A stretch of 64,000 bases of DNA from Neobacillus jeddahensis (GTDB taxonomy: Bacteria > Bacillota > Bacilli > Bacillales > Cytobacillaceae). How positions within the stretch are numbered: position 1 is the first letter of the stretch; each line of letters opens with the position of its first letter. Under the pieces are notes generated by a model. That model worked only from the letters and a program-made list of their open reading frames with translations, did no database searches and had not been told where the DNA came from. The translations under genes were made by a program, and so were the position numbers. Where the stretch lies: assembly GCF_000612625.1 (NCBI RefSeq), contig NZ_CCAS010000002.1, positions 1 to 64,000 on the forward strand. Reading direction: 5' to 3'. Below, in pieces: positions 8,952 to 18,986 of this stretch.

Positions 8952-10239
8952 AGCGGATAAGGCTATTTAAGTGTGGGAAAAAGTTTGGGTACGAAACGGA
9001 AATAGCATCTGATTTCTCAAGTTGAACTTCATTCGTACATAGGAGTGCTGCAATCGCAAGCATCATGCCAATACGATGGTCGCCATGGCTTGAAACCTTT
9101 CCTCCCAATAAATTAGATTTTCCGTTTATAATCATTCCATCAGCTGTTGCTTCTATGGAAGCACCTAGTGTCCGTAACTCCTGCACGACCGTATCAATCC
9201 GATTAGTTTCTTTAACCTTTAATTCTTCAGCATCTTTTATGACCGTTTTCCCTTCAGCCTGTGTTGCCAAAAGAGCAATGATCGGAATTTCATCAATTAA
9301 CCTAGGAATTAAATCACCTTCAACAATCGTGCCTTTCAGCTTGGATGTCTTAATAATAAGATCCCCAACAGGTTCAAACGATTCATCATTCTGCTGAACA
9401 ACCTCTAAGTCTGCCCCCATCCTCTTCATAACCTCAATAATTCCGGTTCTCGTTGGATTCAGACCGACATTTCTTAACACAATTTCACTTTCTGGTAAAA
9501 TCGCACCCGCAACAAGAAAGAAGGCAGCAGAAGAGATATCGCCAGGGACGAATATGGTCGAAGCCGTCAATTTTTGTCGACCCGTAACAGTAATGGTTTT
9601 ATTATCTTTGTTGATTTCTCCCCCGAATTGTCGAATCATTCTTTCCGTATGATCACGAGTTTCAGTTGGTTCTATGATCGTCGTTTCACCATCAGCCTGA
9701 AGTCCTGCTAGGATGATGGCAGACTTTACTTGTGCACTAGCAACAGGAAGCTCGTAATGAATGGGCTGTAATTGTCCTCCACGAATGGAAATGGGAGTAT
9801 AAGACCCGTTTTTCCGACCGTCCAGTTTGACACCCATGGCAGTTAAAGGACCTGTTACCCTTGTCATCGGTCTTTTTCCAATCGATTCGTCACCTACTAG
9901 AGAAGTGTGAAAGGCTCTCCCTGCCAATATTCCCATTAATAACCTAATCGTTGTCCCAGAATTGCCAACATCTAATACTTCATTTGGTTCAACTAAACCG
10001 TCAAACCCCTTACCGATGATTCGAAGTTCATGACCATTTTCCTCGATCGTAACTCCCAGCTTTCGAAAACACGAAATGGTACTTAAACAATCATCACCTG
10101 GAAGGAAATTTGTAACCCTTGTCTCACCGTGCGCAATTGCACCAAACATGACGGATCTATGCGAAATAGATTTATCTCCTGGTATAGTTACCTCTCCAAC
10201 TAACCGAGTTATGTTATTCTTAAGTTTATATGACGACAT
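8950..10239 (-). CDS. aroA: 3-phosphoshikimate 1-carboxyvinyltransferase (EPSP synthase)
   Basis: The 429-residue enzyme joins phosphoenolpyruvate to shikimate-3-phosphate, the sixth step toward chorismate. It shows GDKSISHR near the start, [18 protein letters not shown] and a late HGDHRIGM motif. The gene is called aroE in B. subtilis. The ATG at 10239 is preferred because AAAGGTG precedes it; the GTG at 10248 is part of that site. It is the last gene of the aromatic cluster, 86 bases after tyrA. Confidence 0.97.
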   Translation of the reverse strand: MSSYKLKNNITRLVGEVTIPGDKSISHRSVMFGAIAHGETRVTNFLPGDDCLSTISCFRKLGVTIEENGHELRIIGKGFDGLVEPNEVLDVGNSGTTIRLLMGILAGRAFHTSLVGDESIGKRPMTRVTGPLTAMGVKLDGRKNGSYTPISIRGGQLQPIHYELPVASAQVKSAIILAGLQADGETTIIEPTETRDHTERMIRQFGGEINKDNKTITVTGRQKLTASTIFVPGDISSAAFFLVAGAILPESEIVLRNVGLNPTRTGIIEVMKRMGADLEVVQQNDESFEPVGDLIIKTSKLKGTIVEGDLIPRLIDEIPIIALLATQAEGKTVIKDAEELKVKETNRIDTVVQELRTLGASIEATADGMIINGKSNLLGGKVSSHGDHRIGMMLAIAALLCTNEVQLEKSDAISVSYPNFFPHLNSLIR

Positions 10240-10325
10240 CAAAATCACCTTTTTAATAATATCAGAATTAGTTCAATACACTTGTTAAATATTCCCAGTC
10301 CTATCCATTTAGCTTTTATACTTTC

Positions 10326-11432
10326 TTAAGAACCAATGGTAGTTGCATAACTAGAATAACTCCCAATACACTGTTCTGCCATTTGACGATCCTGTTCTGT
10401 TTGAAAACTAATTACCAAAACTCCATTTATATCTTCACGTGTTTCTAAGATACGAATATTTGTTATACTAATATTTTCCTTCGCTAAATAGCCAGTGATC
10501 TCGGAAATGACACCTGGATAGTCTGGTACATCAACAAACAAATCATAAAATGATGGAATCGCACCTTTTTCTTTTTGAGGCAATCCATCGCGGAATTCCT
10601 TTGCTTGTTTAAAGTAATTGAATATGCCAGTACTATTTTTATTTTCTAATAATACTTTAACCCCGTTCATTTCAATTGACCACAAATTAAGTAATTCAAT
10701 CAAGGTGTCACGATTGTGCAGCAAAATATCCTTCCACATCTCCGGGCTACTAGAAGCAATACGTGTAATATCTCGAAAACCACCCGCTGCAAGACGAGGG
10801 ATCAGACTTTCTGATTCGGAAAGTTTTTCAGTTTGCCTTACTATCGATGCAGCAATAATATGGGGAAAATGACTAACGATACCTGTTAAATAATCATGAT
10901 TTTCCGGTGTAACGGTTAAGAATTTAGCATTTGTACCCTGTAACCAATCCTTTAAAAGGATTATCTCGGAATTCTCTATATGCTCTTCTGGCGTTAACAA
11001 GTAAAATGCATTTTCAAATAATATTTCTTTTGCAGCTGAAACCCCGCTTTTATGAGAACCTGCCATTGGATGCCCGCCAATAAACGTAATCCCTCGCTGT
11101 TTTAAACTAATAGCACTGTTTACTATTTTCCCCTTTGTACTGCCAGTATCTGTTACAATCACTTTTGGATTTAATGGTAATTCAGATAGGAGTAGGATGA
11201 TTTCTTTCGCTTCATTTACCGGTGCTGCAATAATGATTAAATCAGCGTCAATTGCCCCATCCGAAATATTTTCGGCTATTTCATCAATAACTCCTAACAT
11301 TTTAGCAAGTCTAGCTTGTTCCTTATTAATATCATACCCGACGATGACTGCTTCGTTATGTTCTTTCTTAATACATAATGCTAAAGAACCGCCAATTAAC
11401 CCTAAGCCTACAACAAAAACACGGCCTTTCAC
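10326..11432 (-). CDS. tyrA: Prephenate dehydrogenase with ACT domain
   Basis: The 368-residue enzyme makes 4-hydroxyphenylpyruvate from prephenate for tyrosine. A Rossmann motif (GLGLIGGSLA) is at residues 9-18, the GGHPMAGSHKSG catalytic region is near 115-128, and a C-terminal ACT domain (about 295-365) probably senses an amino acid. The start is GTG with GGGGG upstream. It follows hisC by 29 bases. Confidence 0.96.
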   Translation of the reverse strand: MKGRVFVVGLGLIGGSLALCIKKEHNEAVIVGYDINKEQARLAKMLGVIDEIAENISDGAIDADLIIIAAPVNEAKEIILLLSELPLNPKVIVTDTGSTKGKIVNSAISLKQRGITFIGGHPMAGSHKSGVSAAKEILFENAFYLLTPEEHIENSEIILLKDWLQGTNAKFLTVTPENHDYLTGIVSHFPHIIAASIVRQTEKLSESESLIPRLAAGGFRDITRIASSSPEMWKDILLHNRDTLIELLNLWSIEMNGVKVLLENKNSTGIFNYFKQAKEFRDGLPQKEKGAIPSFYDLFVDVPDYPGVISEITGYLAKENISITNIRILETREDINGVLVISFQTEQDRQMAEQCIGSYSSYATTIGS

Positions 11433-11461
11433 TTTTCATCCCCCTATTTTAGAGAAAACTA

Positions 11462-12559
11462 CTAATTTCCCCTGTTCGCTTCTAAAAATTCACTTAATAC
11501 CTTAAGGACGCCTTCATTTTGTTCTGAGGAGCCTACTGTTATCCTAACCGCTTTCGGAAAGCCGAGCGCTTTTCCAGAGCGTACAATATACCCTCTCTCC
11601 TGCAGATATTGAAAAATCAAATCTCCATCTACTTTAAAATCTATAAGGATAAAGTTAGTTTGTGTAGGATAATAGCTTAGTTGGTTTTCTTCACAAAATA
11701 GATAAAACTGTTCTAGGCCTTGCCTGTTCTTCTCTTTGCAGTCTGTAACAAACTCCTGATCATGGATCGCTTCACTTGCCGCTAATTGTCCGATAGAATT
11801 TACATTAAATGGCTCTCTAGCTGGCTCGAGTGCTTTGATAATCGCTCGATTAGCCACTCCATAACCCACGCGGAGTGATGCAAGTCCATATATTTTTGAG
11901 AATGTTCGAAGGACTATTAAATTCTCGTACTGACGTGTTAGCTTAATGGAATCATAGTAATCTTCTGCCACGACATATTCAAAATAAGCCTCATCAACCA
12001 CAACAAGAATATGTGAAGGTACTTTTTCTAAAAAAGATATTAATTTATATTCCGGAATATATGTACCTGTTGGATTGTTTGGACTACAAACCCAAATAAC
12101 ATTCGTCTGTTCATCAATGGCCCCTAACATTGCATCTAAATCATGGTCTCCATTAACAAGCGGAATTTCCTTCACAATAGCCCCTTCGATTATGGCATTA
12201 TGCTTATATTGAGAAAATGTTGGCGAAGCCATTATCGTACTTGCATCCGAATGGAGGAGAGCACGGGATATGATTTGAATAAGGTTATCAGAACCATTTC
12301 CAAATATCAGCTCATCCGCATCTACTTCTAAAAATTCTGCCAGTGTCTCTCTTAATTTTGTAGCATAACCGTCGGGGTATAGAGCCAAACTAGGTTGATA
12401 CGTTTGGAGAGTAGAAAGTACCCTTGCTGAACAGCCAAAAGGATTTTCATTGGATGCTAGCTTGACAATCCGCTCTAGGTTAAATTGCCTTTTTACTGCC
12501 TCGATTGATTTCCCTGGTTGATACGGAGTCAGTGTTAGTAACTGCTCTTTCCATCTCAT
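11462..12559 (-). CDS. hisC: Histidinol-phosphate/aromatic aminotransferase HisC
   Basis: The 365-residue fold-type I PLP aminotransferase shows the PNNPTG motif and the PLP lysine in TFSKIYGL. In B. subtilis HisC serves histidine synthesis and also aromatic transamination, which fits its place between aroH and tyrA. The ATG at 12559 has GGAGTGGG upstream and matches the family N-terminus (MRWKEQL..YQPGK). A farther ATG at 12616 overlaps the aroH stop as ATGA but would add 19 unconserved residues. Confidence 0.95.
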   Translation of the reverse strand: MRWKEQLLTLTPYQPGKSIEAVKRQFNLERIVKLASNENPFGCSARVLSTLQTYQPSLALYPDGYATKLRETLAEFLEVDADELIFGNGSDNLIQIISRALLHSDASTIMASPTFSQYKHNAIIEGAIVKEIPLVNGDHDLDAMLGAIDEQTNVIWVCSPNNPTGTYIPEYKLISFLEKVPSHILVVVDEAYFEYVVAEDYYDSIKLTRQYENLIVLRTFSKIYGLASLRVGYGVANRAIIKALEPAREPFNVNSIGQLAASEAIHDQEFVTDCKEKNRQGLEQFYLFCEENQLSYYPTQTNFILIDFKVDGDLIFQYLQERGYIVRSGKALGFPKAVRITVGSSEQNEGVLKVLSEFLEANRGN

Positions 12560-12612
12560 TTTTCCCACTCCAATCATGAATGTTTCTTTTACTAACTGTT
12601 TTCTGTATGATT

Positions 12613-12978
12613 TCATTGCTGCTTTAGATCTGGTCGAAGCACCTTAGCACCTCTTAGGTAAACATGGACCACATCTTCCTGAGGAAGATTGGTATTTACG
12701 TGCATCATAATTCTAACGCACATTTTTAGCGAATTGGGCACAGGTATTTCTCGCATACACATAACTGGTACATATGTCCAATCGGCAAATTTTCGTAATG
12801 CCTTTGCTGGAAAGGCTGCATCTACATCTTCCGTCGTTGAAATGAACACAGAGGCAACACTGTCAGGTTGAATCTGATTAAGCTCAATTAGGTTGGTCAC
12901 TAGTTCCTCAGTAGCAGAGACAATAGCCTCTTCAGTATTCGCACAAACCGTCGTTGCTCCCCTCACCCCTCTAATCAT
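12613..12978 (-). CDS. aroH: Chorismate mutase AroH
   Basis: The 121-residue monofunctional AroH-class chorismate mutase opens with MIRGVRGATTV, typical of the trimeric Bacillus enzyme, and ends with the YLRGAKVLRPDL segment. It converts chorismate to prephenate for tyrosine and phenylalanine. It lies 17 bases after aroB. In B. subtilis the trp genes follow here; in this window hisC follows directly. Confidence 0.97.
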   Translation of the reverse strand: MIRGVRGATTVCANTEEAIVSATEELVTNLIELNQIQPDSVASVFISTTEDVDAAFPAKALRKFADWTYVPVMCMREIPVPNSLKMCVRIMMHVNTNLPQEDVVHVYLRGAKVLRPDLKQQ

Positions 12979-12995
12979 GAAAAAATCCCCCTAAA

Positions 12996-14066
12996 TTATA
13001 AGCGTTTTAACTCATTTAATAATTTTATTTCAGATATTTCCTGAATGGTTGGTTGTCCAATTTTCTCTAATAATACAAATCTGATTGACTCACCAACGGA
13101 CTTTTTATCCTGCTTCATCCTATCGATTAAACTCTCAAAGGAAAGATGCTTAGGAATATTCGTTTGGTAGCCCAACAGCTTCACCCAATTGACGAACTCA
13201 TCTAGCTGAAAAGTTAATCCAAGAAGGTCCCTGCTTAGCTTCAACGCAAAAATTGTTCCTATCATAACCGCTTCACCATGGGTAAAGTTTCCATAACCCA
13301 TTTCAGCCTCGATTGCATGCCCAAGTGTATGCCCTAAATTTAGATAGGCCCGCACACCCATTTCTTTTTCATCTTGAGAGACAAATTCGTTTTTTATCTT
13401 GATTCCCTTAACTAAGGAATCAGAGAGTTGTTCTGCAGTTAATAAATTCAAATCATGTATATTCATTTTTAACCAATCGTAAAAAGTTGAATCAGAAATT
13501 AGTGCATGCTTAATAACCTCAGCAAACCCTGAACGGATTTCTTGAATTGGCAACGTTTTTAAAAACTCAAGATCATAAAAGACGGCTTCTGGTTGATAAA
13601 AAGCACCAATCATATTCTTCCCTAAGGGGTGGTTGATGGCTACCTTCCCACCAACAGCACTATCATGAGCCAAAATCGTCGTTGGCACTTGAATAAACGG
13701 GATTCCTCTCATAAAGGATGCGGCCACAAAACCAGACAAATCTCCGACTGCCCCTCCTCCAAAGGAAAGAATCACTGATTTTCGATCAAGACGGTTCTCA
13801 AGCGCTGTTGAAAGTGCTTCATAAAAAACTTCAAATGTTTTAGCTTTCTCTCCAGTTGGTGCAGTATAAATAATCGGATTCCATTGCTTTAGTGCGACCT
13901 GCAACTTTTCCAGGTGAATATTTGCAACTGATTCATCTGTAATAATTAATATTCTCGTAAGGTTTGTAAAATGTTTCGATAAAAACGAGTCAAGTTCATT
14001 TCTAATTCCTTCTCCTACATAAACAGGGTATTGTTTTGACTCTGTTTGGATTTGAATGGTTTCCAT
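12996..14066 (-). CDS. aroB: 3-dehydroquinate synthase
   Basis: The 356-residue NAD- and metal-dependent enzyme carries out the second shikimate step. It shows GGGAVGDLSGFVAA (nucleotide binding), EVIKHALISD and LNLGHTLGHAIE, which hold the metal ligands. Its ATG overlaps the aroC stop codon by one base (TAATG), so translation is coupled. Confidence 0.97.
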   Translation of the reverse strand: METIQIQTESKQYPVYVGEGIRNELDSFLSKHFTNLTRILIITDESVANIHLEKLQVALKQWNPIIYTAPTGEKAKTFEVFYEALSTALENRLDRKSVILSFGGGAVGDLSGFVAASFMRGIPFIQVPTTILAHDSAVGGKVAINHPLGKNMIGAFYQPEAVFYDLEFLKTLPIQEIRSGFAEVIKHALISDSTFYDWLKMNIHDLNLLTAEQLSDSLVKGIKIKNEFVSQDEKEMGVRAYLNLGHTLGHAIEAEMGYGNFTHGEAVMIGTIFALKLSRDLLGLTFQLDEFVNWVKLLGYQTNIPKHLSFESLIDRMKQDKKSVGESIRFVLLEKIGQPTIQEISEIKLLNELKRL

Positions 14067-15244
14067 TAAAACTCCCTCGCATATTCACGCTGCCGATTTA
14101 TATCATCGGCAAAAGTATCAAAACGATCACTATTGAATTGTTCTACCAGGGCATTCGCTAGCTCCCACGCTACAACATGCTCTGCTACAACCGCTGCTGC
14201 AGGAACTGCGCAACTGTCAGATCGCTCTACACTTGCTGCAAAGGGTTCTTTCGTCTCAATATCGACACTCATTAATGGTTTGTAAAGTGTCGGAATTGGT
14301 TTCATCACGCCTCTGACCACAATCGGCATACCCGTGGTCATTCCCCCCTCAAATCCACCTAAGCGATTGGTTTTCCTGTAATATCCCCGTTCATTGTCCC
14401 AACCGATTTCATCATGTACTTCACTGCCAGGTTTTCTTGCAGCCTCAAAACCAATCCCAATTTCCACACCTTTAAATGCGTTTATACTCATAATAGCTGC
14501 AGCTAATTTCCCATCTAATTTACGATCATAGTGTACGTAACTACCGACACCAGCCGGCATCCCTGTGGCAATCACTTCTACAACGCCGCCAATGGAATCG
14601 CCATTTTTCTTAGCCTCATCAATGGCTGACATCATTTCCTGCTCAACTTGTGGATCGGCAACCCGAACTGGAGAACTTTCTGTCCTCTTTTTTAATTCCT
14701 CTACCGATAACGATGAATCTACATTCGCTTTAATTCCACCAATTTCGACGACATGCGAAACTAGTTCTATACCTACTAGAGATAATAGCTTCTTGGCGAC
14801 AGAGCCGGCAGCTACTCTTACAGTTGTCTCTCGCGCTGAAGATCGTTCAAGAACATTTCTCATATCTCGGTGCCCATATTTAATGGCACCATTTAAGTCA
14901 GCGTGGCCCGGTCTAGCTCGAGTTACCTTACGTTTCATTTCTTCCTCTTGATTTTCATCTATCGCTTCAATACCCATGATTTTGGTCCAGTGCTTCCAAT
15001 CATTGTTTTTCACAACTAGAGTGACTGGAGACCCAAGTGTTTTTCCATGACGAACCCCCGATACAATCTCCGCGGTATCCTTCTCTATTTGCATTCTTCT
15101 CCCACGACCATAACCTTTTTGCCTTCTAGCCAGTTCTTCATTTATATCTAATGCTTCTAGCGGTATTCCCGCTGGCAAGCCCTCTACTATTGTTGTTAAC
15201 TGTGGACCATGGGATTCCCCAGCAGTGAGATATCTCATTCCCAT
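14066..15244 (-). CDS. aroC: Chorismate synthase
   Basis: The 392-residue FMN-dependent enzyme makes chorismate, the branch point for aromatic amino acids, folate and menaquinone. It shows GESHGP near residue 10 and the [12 protein letters not shown] signature. The gene is aroF in B. subtilis. It is the first gene of the aromatic cluster, with a ribosome site of GGGGGAAAG. cheR, which lies upstream of it in B. subtilis, is absent. Confidence 0.97.
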   Translation of the reverse strand: MGMRYLTAGESHGPQLTTIVEGLPAGIPLEALDINEELARRQKGYGRGRRMQIEKDTAEIVSGVRHGKTLGSPVTLVVKNNDWKHWTKIMGIEAIDENQEEEMKRKVTRARPGHADLNGAIKYGHRDMRNVLERSSARETTVRVAAGSVAKKLLSLVGIELVSHVVEIGGIKANVDSSLSVEELKKRTESSPVRVADPQVEQEMMSAIDEAKKNGDSIGGVVEVIATGMPAGVGSYVHYDRKLDGKLAAAIMSINAFKGVEIGIGFEAARKPGSEVHDEIGWDNERGYYRKTNRLGGFEGGMTTGMPIVVRGVMKPIPTLYKPLMSVDIETKEPFAASVERSDSCAVPAAAVVAEHVVAWELANALVEQFNSDRFDTFADDINRQREYAREF

Positions 15245-15364
15245 ACTCTTTCCCCCTTCAACTCATTAAAGAATTATGTACCAATATAACATATCAAGCG
15301 AAATAAACATAGTATAACTATTCAGAAAACGACCGAAAAGTTTTTGAAATCGGATACAAAAAAA

Positions 15365-15391
15365 GGCACTCATATAAACTATACAAGTGCC
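15365..15391 (-). terminator. Terminator between ndk and aroC
   Basis: GGCACT-TG-TATA-gtt-TATA-TG-AGTGCC forms a near-perfect hairpin followed by seven T on the minus strand. It ends the ndk unit, so aroC needs its own promoter in 15245-15364; I see no clear one. Confidence 0.88.
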
Positions 15392-15404
15392 GATAAGCAT
15401 TAAA

Positions 15405-15851
15405 TTAGTAGATCCATTCGTTAACTAGCTTTGTATATTCCACTACTCCGCTATCTTTAAAAAACAAACCAATCTCACGCTCAGCACTCGTTGGAGAATC
15501 AGAGCCATGAATCACATTCTTACCAACTGTTAGACCAAAGTCCCCACGTATAGTACCTGGAGCTGCATCCTTTGGATTCGTTGAACCCATCATTTGACGA
15601 GCCGTTGCAATGACATTTTCTCCTTGCCATACCATAGCAAAAACTGGACCTGAAGTAATAAAATCTACTAATTCACCAAAGAATGGACGTTCCTTGTGCT
15701 CGCCATAATGTTCCTCAGCAAGCTCTGTTTGGATGTTCATTAACTTAGCTCCAACCAATTGGAAGCCCTTTCTTTCAAAACGTGCAACGATTTCTCCTAT
15801 TAGGTTACGCTGTACGCCATCTGGCTTTACCATCAAAAAAGTTTTTTCCAT
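15405..15851 (-). CDS. ndk: Nucleoside diphosphate kinase
   Basis: The 148-residue enzyme passes the terminal phosphate of ATP to other nucleoside diphosphates through the histidine in NVIHGSDS (about residue 115). It shows KPDGVQRNL at the start. The ATG at 15851 follows AGGAGTGG; a GTG at 15860 lies inside that site. Confidence 0.97.
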   Translation of the reverse strand: MEKTFLMVKPDGVQRNLIGEIVARFERKGFQLVGAKLMNIQTELAEEHYGEHKERPFFGELVDFITSGPVFAMVWQGENVIATARQMMGSTNPKDAAPGTIRGDFGLTVGKNVIHGSDSPTSAEREIGLFFKDSGVVEYTKLVNEWIY

Positions 15852-15964
15852 GAATTCCACTCCTAATTAATTATGTATGTTGATTGTTAGCAGAGAACAA
15901 TCCATGGAAATATTAACATTTTTTTGAATATTTAGCAAGGTGAAAAAAAGAATACTGCTGATTC

Positions 15965-16927
15965 TTAAAATTTTCGTCTACCTATGGATTTAGCAATATC
16001 ACGAAGTGTTTTTTTAGCCTTATTCTCCGGCAGTTCATCTAAAACTGCGATTGCTTTATCTAAATAATGATCACTTAAAGCGATCGATTTTTCAATGGCT
16101 CCTGTTTGTTTAATAAGGGAGATTATTTTCGCGATATCCTCTGAGTCCATCTCTTCATGGACCTTCGCAATTTCCCTACGTACTTCTGGATCCTCCATTG
16201 CGTACAGAGCTGGTGCTGTAATATTTCCTTGTAAAAGATCACTTCCAGCTGGTTTACCCAGTTCCTTCTCTGTGGAAGTGAAATCTAATATATCATCAAT
16301 AATTTGATATGACATTCCCACATAATACCCAAAACGATATAGTTTCTTGTGGACGTCTTCTTCAACTCCTGCAGCAATTGCACCTAGTTGGCAACTAACA
16401 GCGATTAACAAGGCTGTTTTTCGCTTGATGCGACGGAGGTAATCGCGCAGGTTCTGATCGAAACGGTATTTATCTTTTATTTGCTGTATTTCCCCTACCG
16501 TCACTTCAACGATTGTATTCGCTAAAATTTTGTGAGCAGCCGGTTTTTCTATATTTGTCATTAATTCTAAGGCTAAGGCAAAAACAAAGTCACCTGTATA
16601 CATGGCAATTTTGTTATCCCATTTCGATTTAACGGTTGGTTGACCTCTACGAAGGTCTGCATCATCAATCACGTCATCATGGACAAGCGAAGCCATATGA
16701 ATAAGTTCTAACGCAACTGCCACATTTTTCATCACATGAATATCATAATGACCAAATTTACCTGCAAGCAAAACAAAAACAGGACGAATTCTTTTCCCTC
16801 CGGCTTGTAATGTATGCATAGAAGCCTGTCGCAAGAGAGGAGACTTTGGTTGAATCGTCTCTTCCAGTTCTTTTTCGATTATGTTAATATCCGAATTCAA
16901 AAATGAATACATCATTTTTAATTTCAT
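15965..16927 (-). CDS. hepT: Heptaprenyl diphosphate synthase component II
   Basis: The 320-residue trans-prenyl transferase is the catalytic half of the enzyme that makes the C35 side chain of menaquinone-7. The two aspartate-rich motifs are DDVIDDADLRRG (about 84-95) and DDILDF (about 211-216). It needs component I (hepS), encoded two genes upstream. The order hepS-menG-hepT is the standard Bacillus gerC cluster. Confidence 0.96.
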   Translation of the reverse strand: MKLKMMYSFLNSDINIIEKELEETIQPKSPLLRQASMHTLQAGGKRIRPVFVLLAGKFGHYDIHVMKNVAVALELIHMASLVHDDVIDDADLRRGQPTVKSKWDNKIAMYTGDFVFALALELMTNIEKPAAHKILANTIVEVTVGEIQQIKDKYRFDQNLRDYLRRIKRKTALLIAVSCQLGAIAAGVEEDVHKKLYRFGYYVGMSYQIIDDILDFTSTEKELGKPAGSDLLQGNITAPALYAMEDPEVRREIAKVHEEMDSEDIAKIISLIKQTGAIEKSIALSDHYLDKAIAVLDELPENKAKKTLRDIAKSIGRRKF

Positions 16928-16963
16928 TTGTATTCACCCAGCTTTTCATCCTGTCTTCAATAT

Positions 16964-17674
16964 CTATGAATTATTCTTTTTACCGATATGAACTGCGGCT
17001 GCACCGCCGCTATATGATTTGTATTTTACGTCTTTGAAGCCTGCTTGTTCAAACATTTTTGCGAGCTCCCTCATCCCGGGAAAATCACGTGCAGATTCAT
17101 GAAGCCATGAATATTCTCGATAGCTTTTAGCTAACAATTTACCGAACAATGGCATAATAAAACGGAAGTAAAAGTAATAAAGTTGTTTATAACCGATTAA
17201 GGTAGGCTGAGAGGTTTCAAGACAGACAGCAATGCCTCCTGGCTTTACTACTCGATTCATTTCCTTTAGAACTTGCAGGTAATCCGGGACATTCCTTAAG
17301 CCAAAGCCAATGGTAACATAATCGAAGCTATTATCAGGAAAAGGAAGTTCCATGGCATTCCCGTGGATTAGCTTGATTTGGTCATAACCTAGACTTTCTA
17401 CCTTTTCTATACCAACATTCAGCATATTTTGACTAAAATCTAAACCAGTTACTTCACCTTTTGGGCCAACTGCTTCTGCTAAAGCAATTGTCCAATCTGC
17501 TGTTCCACAGCATACATCAAGTGCTTTTGAACCTGGTTGGACATTCATTCTTTTCATGGTGTCTTTTCGCCACTTGATGTGTTGCTGAAAACTAATAACA
17601 GAATTCATTTTATCATAGTTATCAGAAATCTTTTCAAACACATTGTGAACACGCTGTTCTTTCGATTCCTGCAT
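16964..17674 (-). CDS. menG: Demethylmenaquinone methyltransferase
   Basis: The 236-residue SAM-dependent methyltransferase makes the last step of menaquinone synthesis. It shows the UbiE-family features DVCCGTADW (SAM site), the [13 protein letters not shown] acidic loop and the GFGLRNVPD motif. It starts three bases after the hepS stop, with AAGAAGGG as ribosome site. Confidence 0.97.
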   Translation of the reverse strand: MQESKEQRVHNVFEKISDNYDKMNSVISFQQHIKWRKDTMKRMNVQPGSKALDVCCGTADWTIALAEAVGPKGEVTGLDFSQNMLNVGIEKVESLGYDQIKLIHGNAMELPFPDNSFDYVTIGFGLRNVPDYLQVLKEMNRVVKPGGIAVCLETSQPTLIGYKQLYYFYFRFIMPLFGKLLAKSYREYSWLHESARDFPGMRELAKMFEQAGFKDVKYKSYSGGAAAVHIGKKNNS

Positions 17675-17677
17675 GGT

Positions 17678-18490
17678 TTACCCTTCTTCCACAAATGTTT
17701 TTGCAAATGGCTGGTATTGATTTAACAACGAATTAATCCTGTTTTCTAGCAGGTCATTTAAGAAAGGAAGTTGATTCAATCCTTTTTCAATGACATTTTT
17801 CGATTCCACTAAATAGTGATCACAAATTTGTACTAATTGATTTCGTTGTGCACCAGTTAATTCTTCCAATTTTGATTCATTACCCGAAAAGATAATTTTC
17901 TTTAATGATTCAAATAAAACTGAGTTTTCCAATTGAAAGTATAGCTTTTTTTCATTCAATAATCGCTTAAAAAGTAAGAAATGCGCAAGAAAATCGTTCC
18001 ATAAGTCTACTTTGAAAAAATCAGAGAGCTTCGTAAGAATGGAGCTTTCAATCCGCTTCATGCTGGTCATCAGTGTTTCTATGCCTTCTAACTCACTTTG
18101 GTAGAGGAGAATCTTATTTTCATTGACCTCTTTAACACCTTTTGAGAGTGATTTAATCATCGAAACATCTTCCGAATCTGCGAGAAGTTTATAATATAAG
18201 CCGCTAAAATAATCCCCTGCAAGAACCGTTAGTTGTCGATTTTTTTCATCACTCGAAGAATTGGAAATATGTTCATGGGTATCAAGGGCTATTTGAATCA
18301 ACATAGTCGACAATGCATAATTCTGAACTTCTTTAAAAGACAATTCGAGTCTTTCCATTATTGAAACAAGGATAAGAAGTTTATCCTCATCAATAATTGG
18401 GGTTTCAATATGTTCAAGCAGATAAGAGTTATAAACTCTTTTTTCAACCTGCTCCTTAATTATTGCATATTTTTGACGAATGTCCTGCAC
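17678..18490 (-). CDS. hepS: Heptaprenyl diphosphate synthase component I
   Basis: The 270-residue, mostly helical protein is the non-catalytic partner that sets product length for HepT. The conserved DEDKLL motif lies near the start and a YFSGLYYKLLA segment, typical of the family, near residue 85. Two GTG starts are possible (18499 and 18490); the second gives the MQDI opening of B. subtilis HepS and has AAGGGTG six bases upstream. Confidence 0.92.
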   Translation of the reverse strand: MQDIRQKYAIIKEQVEKRVYNSYLLEHIETPIIDEDKLLILVSIMERLELSFKEVQNYALSTMLIQIALDTHEHISNSSSDEKNRQLTVLAGDYFSGLYYKLLADSEDVSMIKSLSKGVKEVNENKILLYQSELEGIETLMTSMKRIESSILTKLSDFFKVDLWNDFLAHFLLFKRLLNEKKLYFQLENSVLFESLKKIIFSGNESKLEELTGAQRNQLVQICDHYLVESKNVIEKGLNQLPFLNDLLENRINSLLNQYQPFAKTFVEEG

Positions 18491-18615
18491 TCTAATCACC
18501 CTTGCTTCCCCGAAGTAATATCATTATGTATTATTTATTGTCTATTTTAAAATAATTTTCATGCCAAAAAATCAAAGAAAAGCACACTCATTCTCTTTTA
18601 AATAAGGCAAACAAC

Positions 18616-18624
18616 ATTATACCA
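18616..18624 (-). promoter_or_regulatory. Extended -10 promoter for hepS-menG-hepT
   Basis: TGGTATAAT on the minus strand is a perfect TATAAT with an extended TGn. The -35 region (TGCAGA, 17-base spacing) is weak. The leader to hepS would be about 115 bases. Confidence 0.55.
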
Positions 18625-18671
18625 TAAAAGGCATCCAATCTGCAGATATTCACAAAATAATCATTTATCAA

Positions 18672-18706
18672 TCATGATCGATTATTTTTCGTTGACAGCC
18701 TCTGTA
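18672..18706 (-). terminator. Possible terminator after mtrB
   Basis: AAAATAATC and GATTATTTT form a nine-bp AT-rich stem with a long loop (GATCATGATTGATAAAT). It lies between mtrB and the hepS promoter. The stem is weak, so this is tentative. Confidence 0.4.
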
Positions 18707-18714
18707 TAGTCCAT

Positions 18715-18951
18715 TTATTTCTTCATTTCAGAATCGATTTCACCAAATTGAGTAAGAATTTTAGCATTACCCCTGATTTTTATAGCGGATGTATGCTCAG
18801 TAAATTGAGCAATGAGAACTTCTCCATTATCAAGTTTTTCAGAATGATGAAATCTTGTATCAGTACCTCTGGTTAGACCAATCACACTAACACCATCATC
18901 GATCGCTTTAATGACAATATAATCACTATTTTGCAGATTGCGCTTTTCCAA
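18715..18951 (-). CDS. mtrB: Trp RNA-binding attenuation protein (TRAP)
   Basis: The 78-residue protein binds tryptophan and GAG/TAG triplets in trp leader RNA as an 11-subunit ring. The [21 protein letters not shown] core and the [12 protein letters not shown] segment match B. subtilis TRAP closely. The TTG at 18951 is chosen because GGAGTG precedes it and the length then matches the family; a GTG at 18987 would overlap the folE stop. The trp operon it should control is not at its usual place in the aro cluster here. Confidence 0.95.
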   Translation of the reverse strand: MEKRNLQNSDYIVIKAIDDGVSVIGLTRGTDTRFHHSEKLDNGEVLIAQFTEHTSAIKIRGNAKILTQFGEIDSEMKK

Positions 18952-18986
18952 TTTAATCACTCCAAATATGTTAGAAATAATCGACA

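Noticed and set aside
14565-14951. 128-codon plus-strand frame
   Set aside because: It is antisense to aroC, and its composition follows the codon pattern of that gene.
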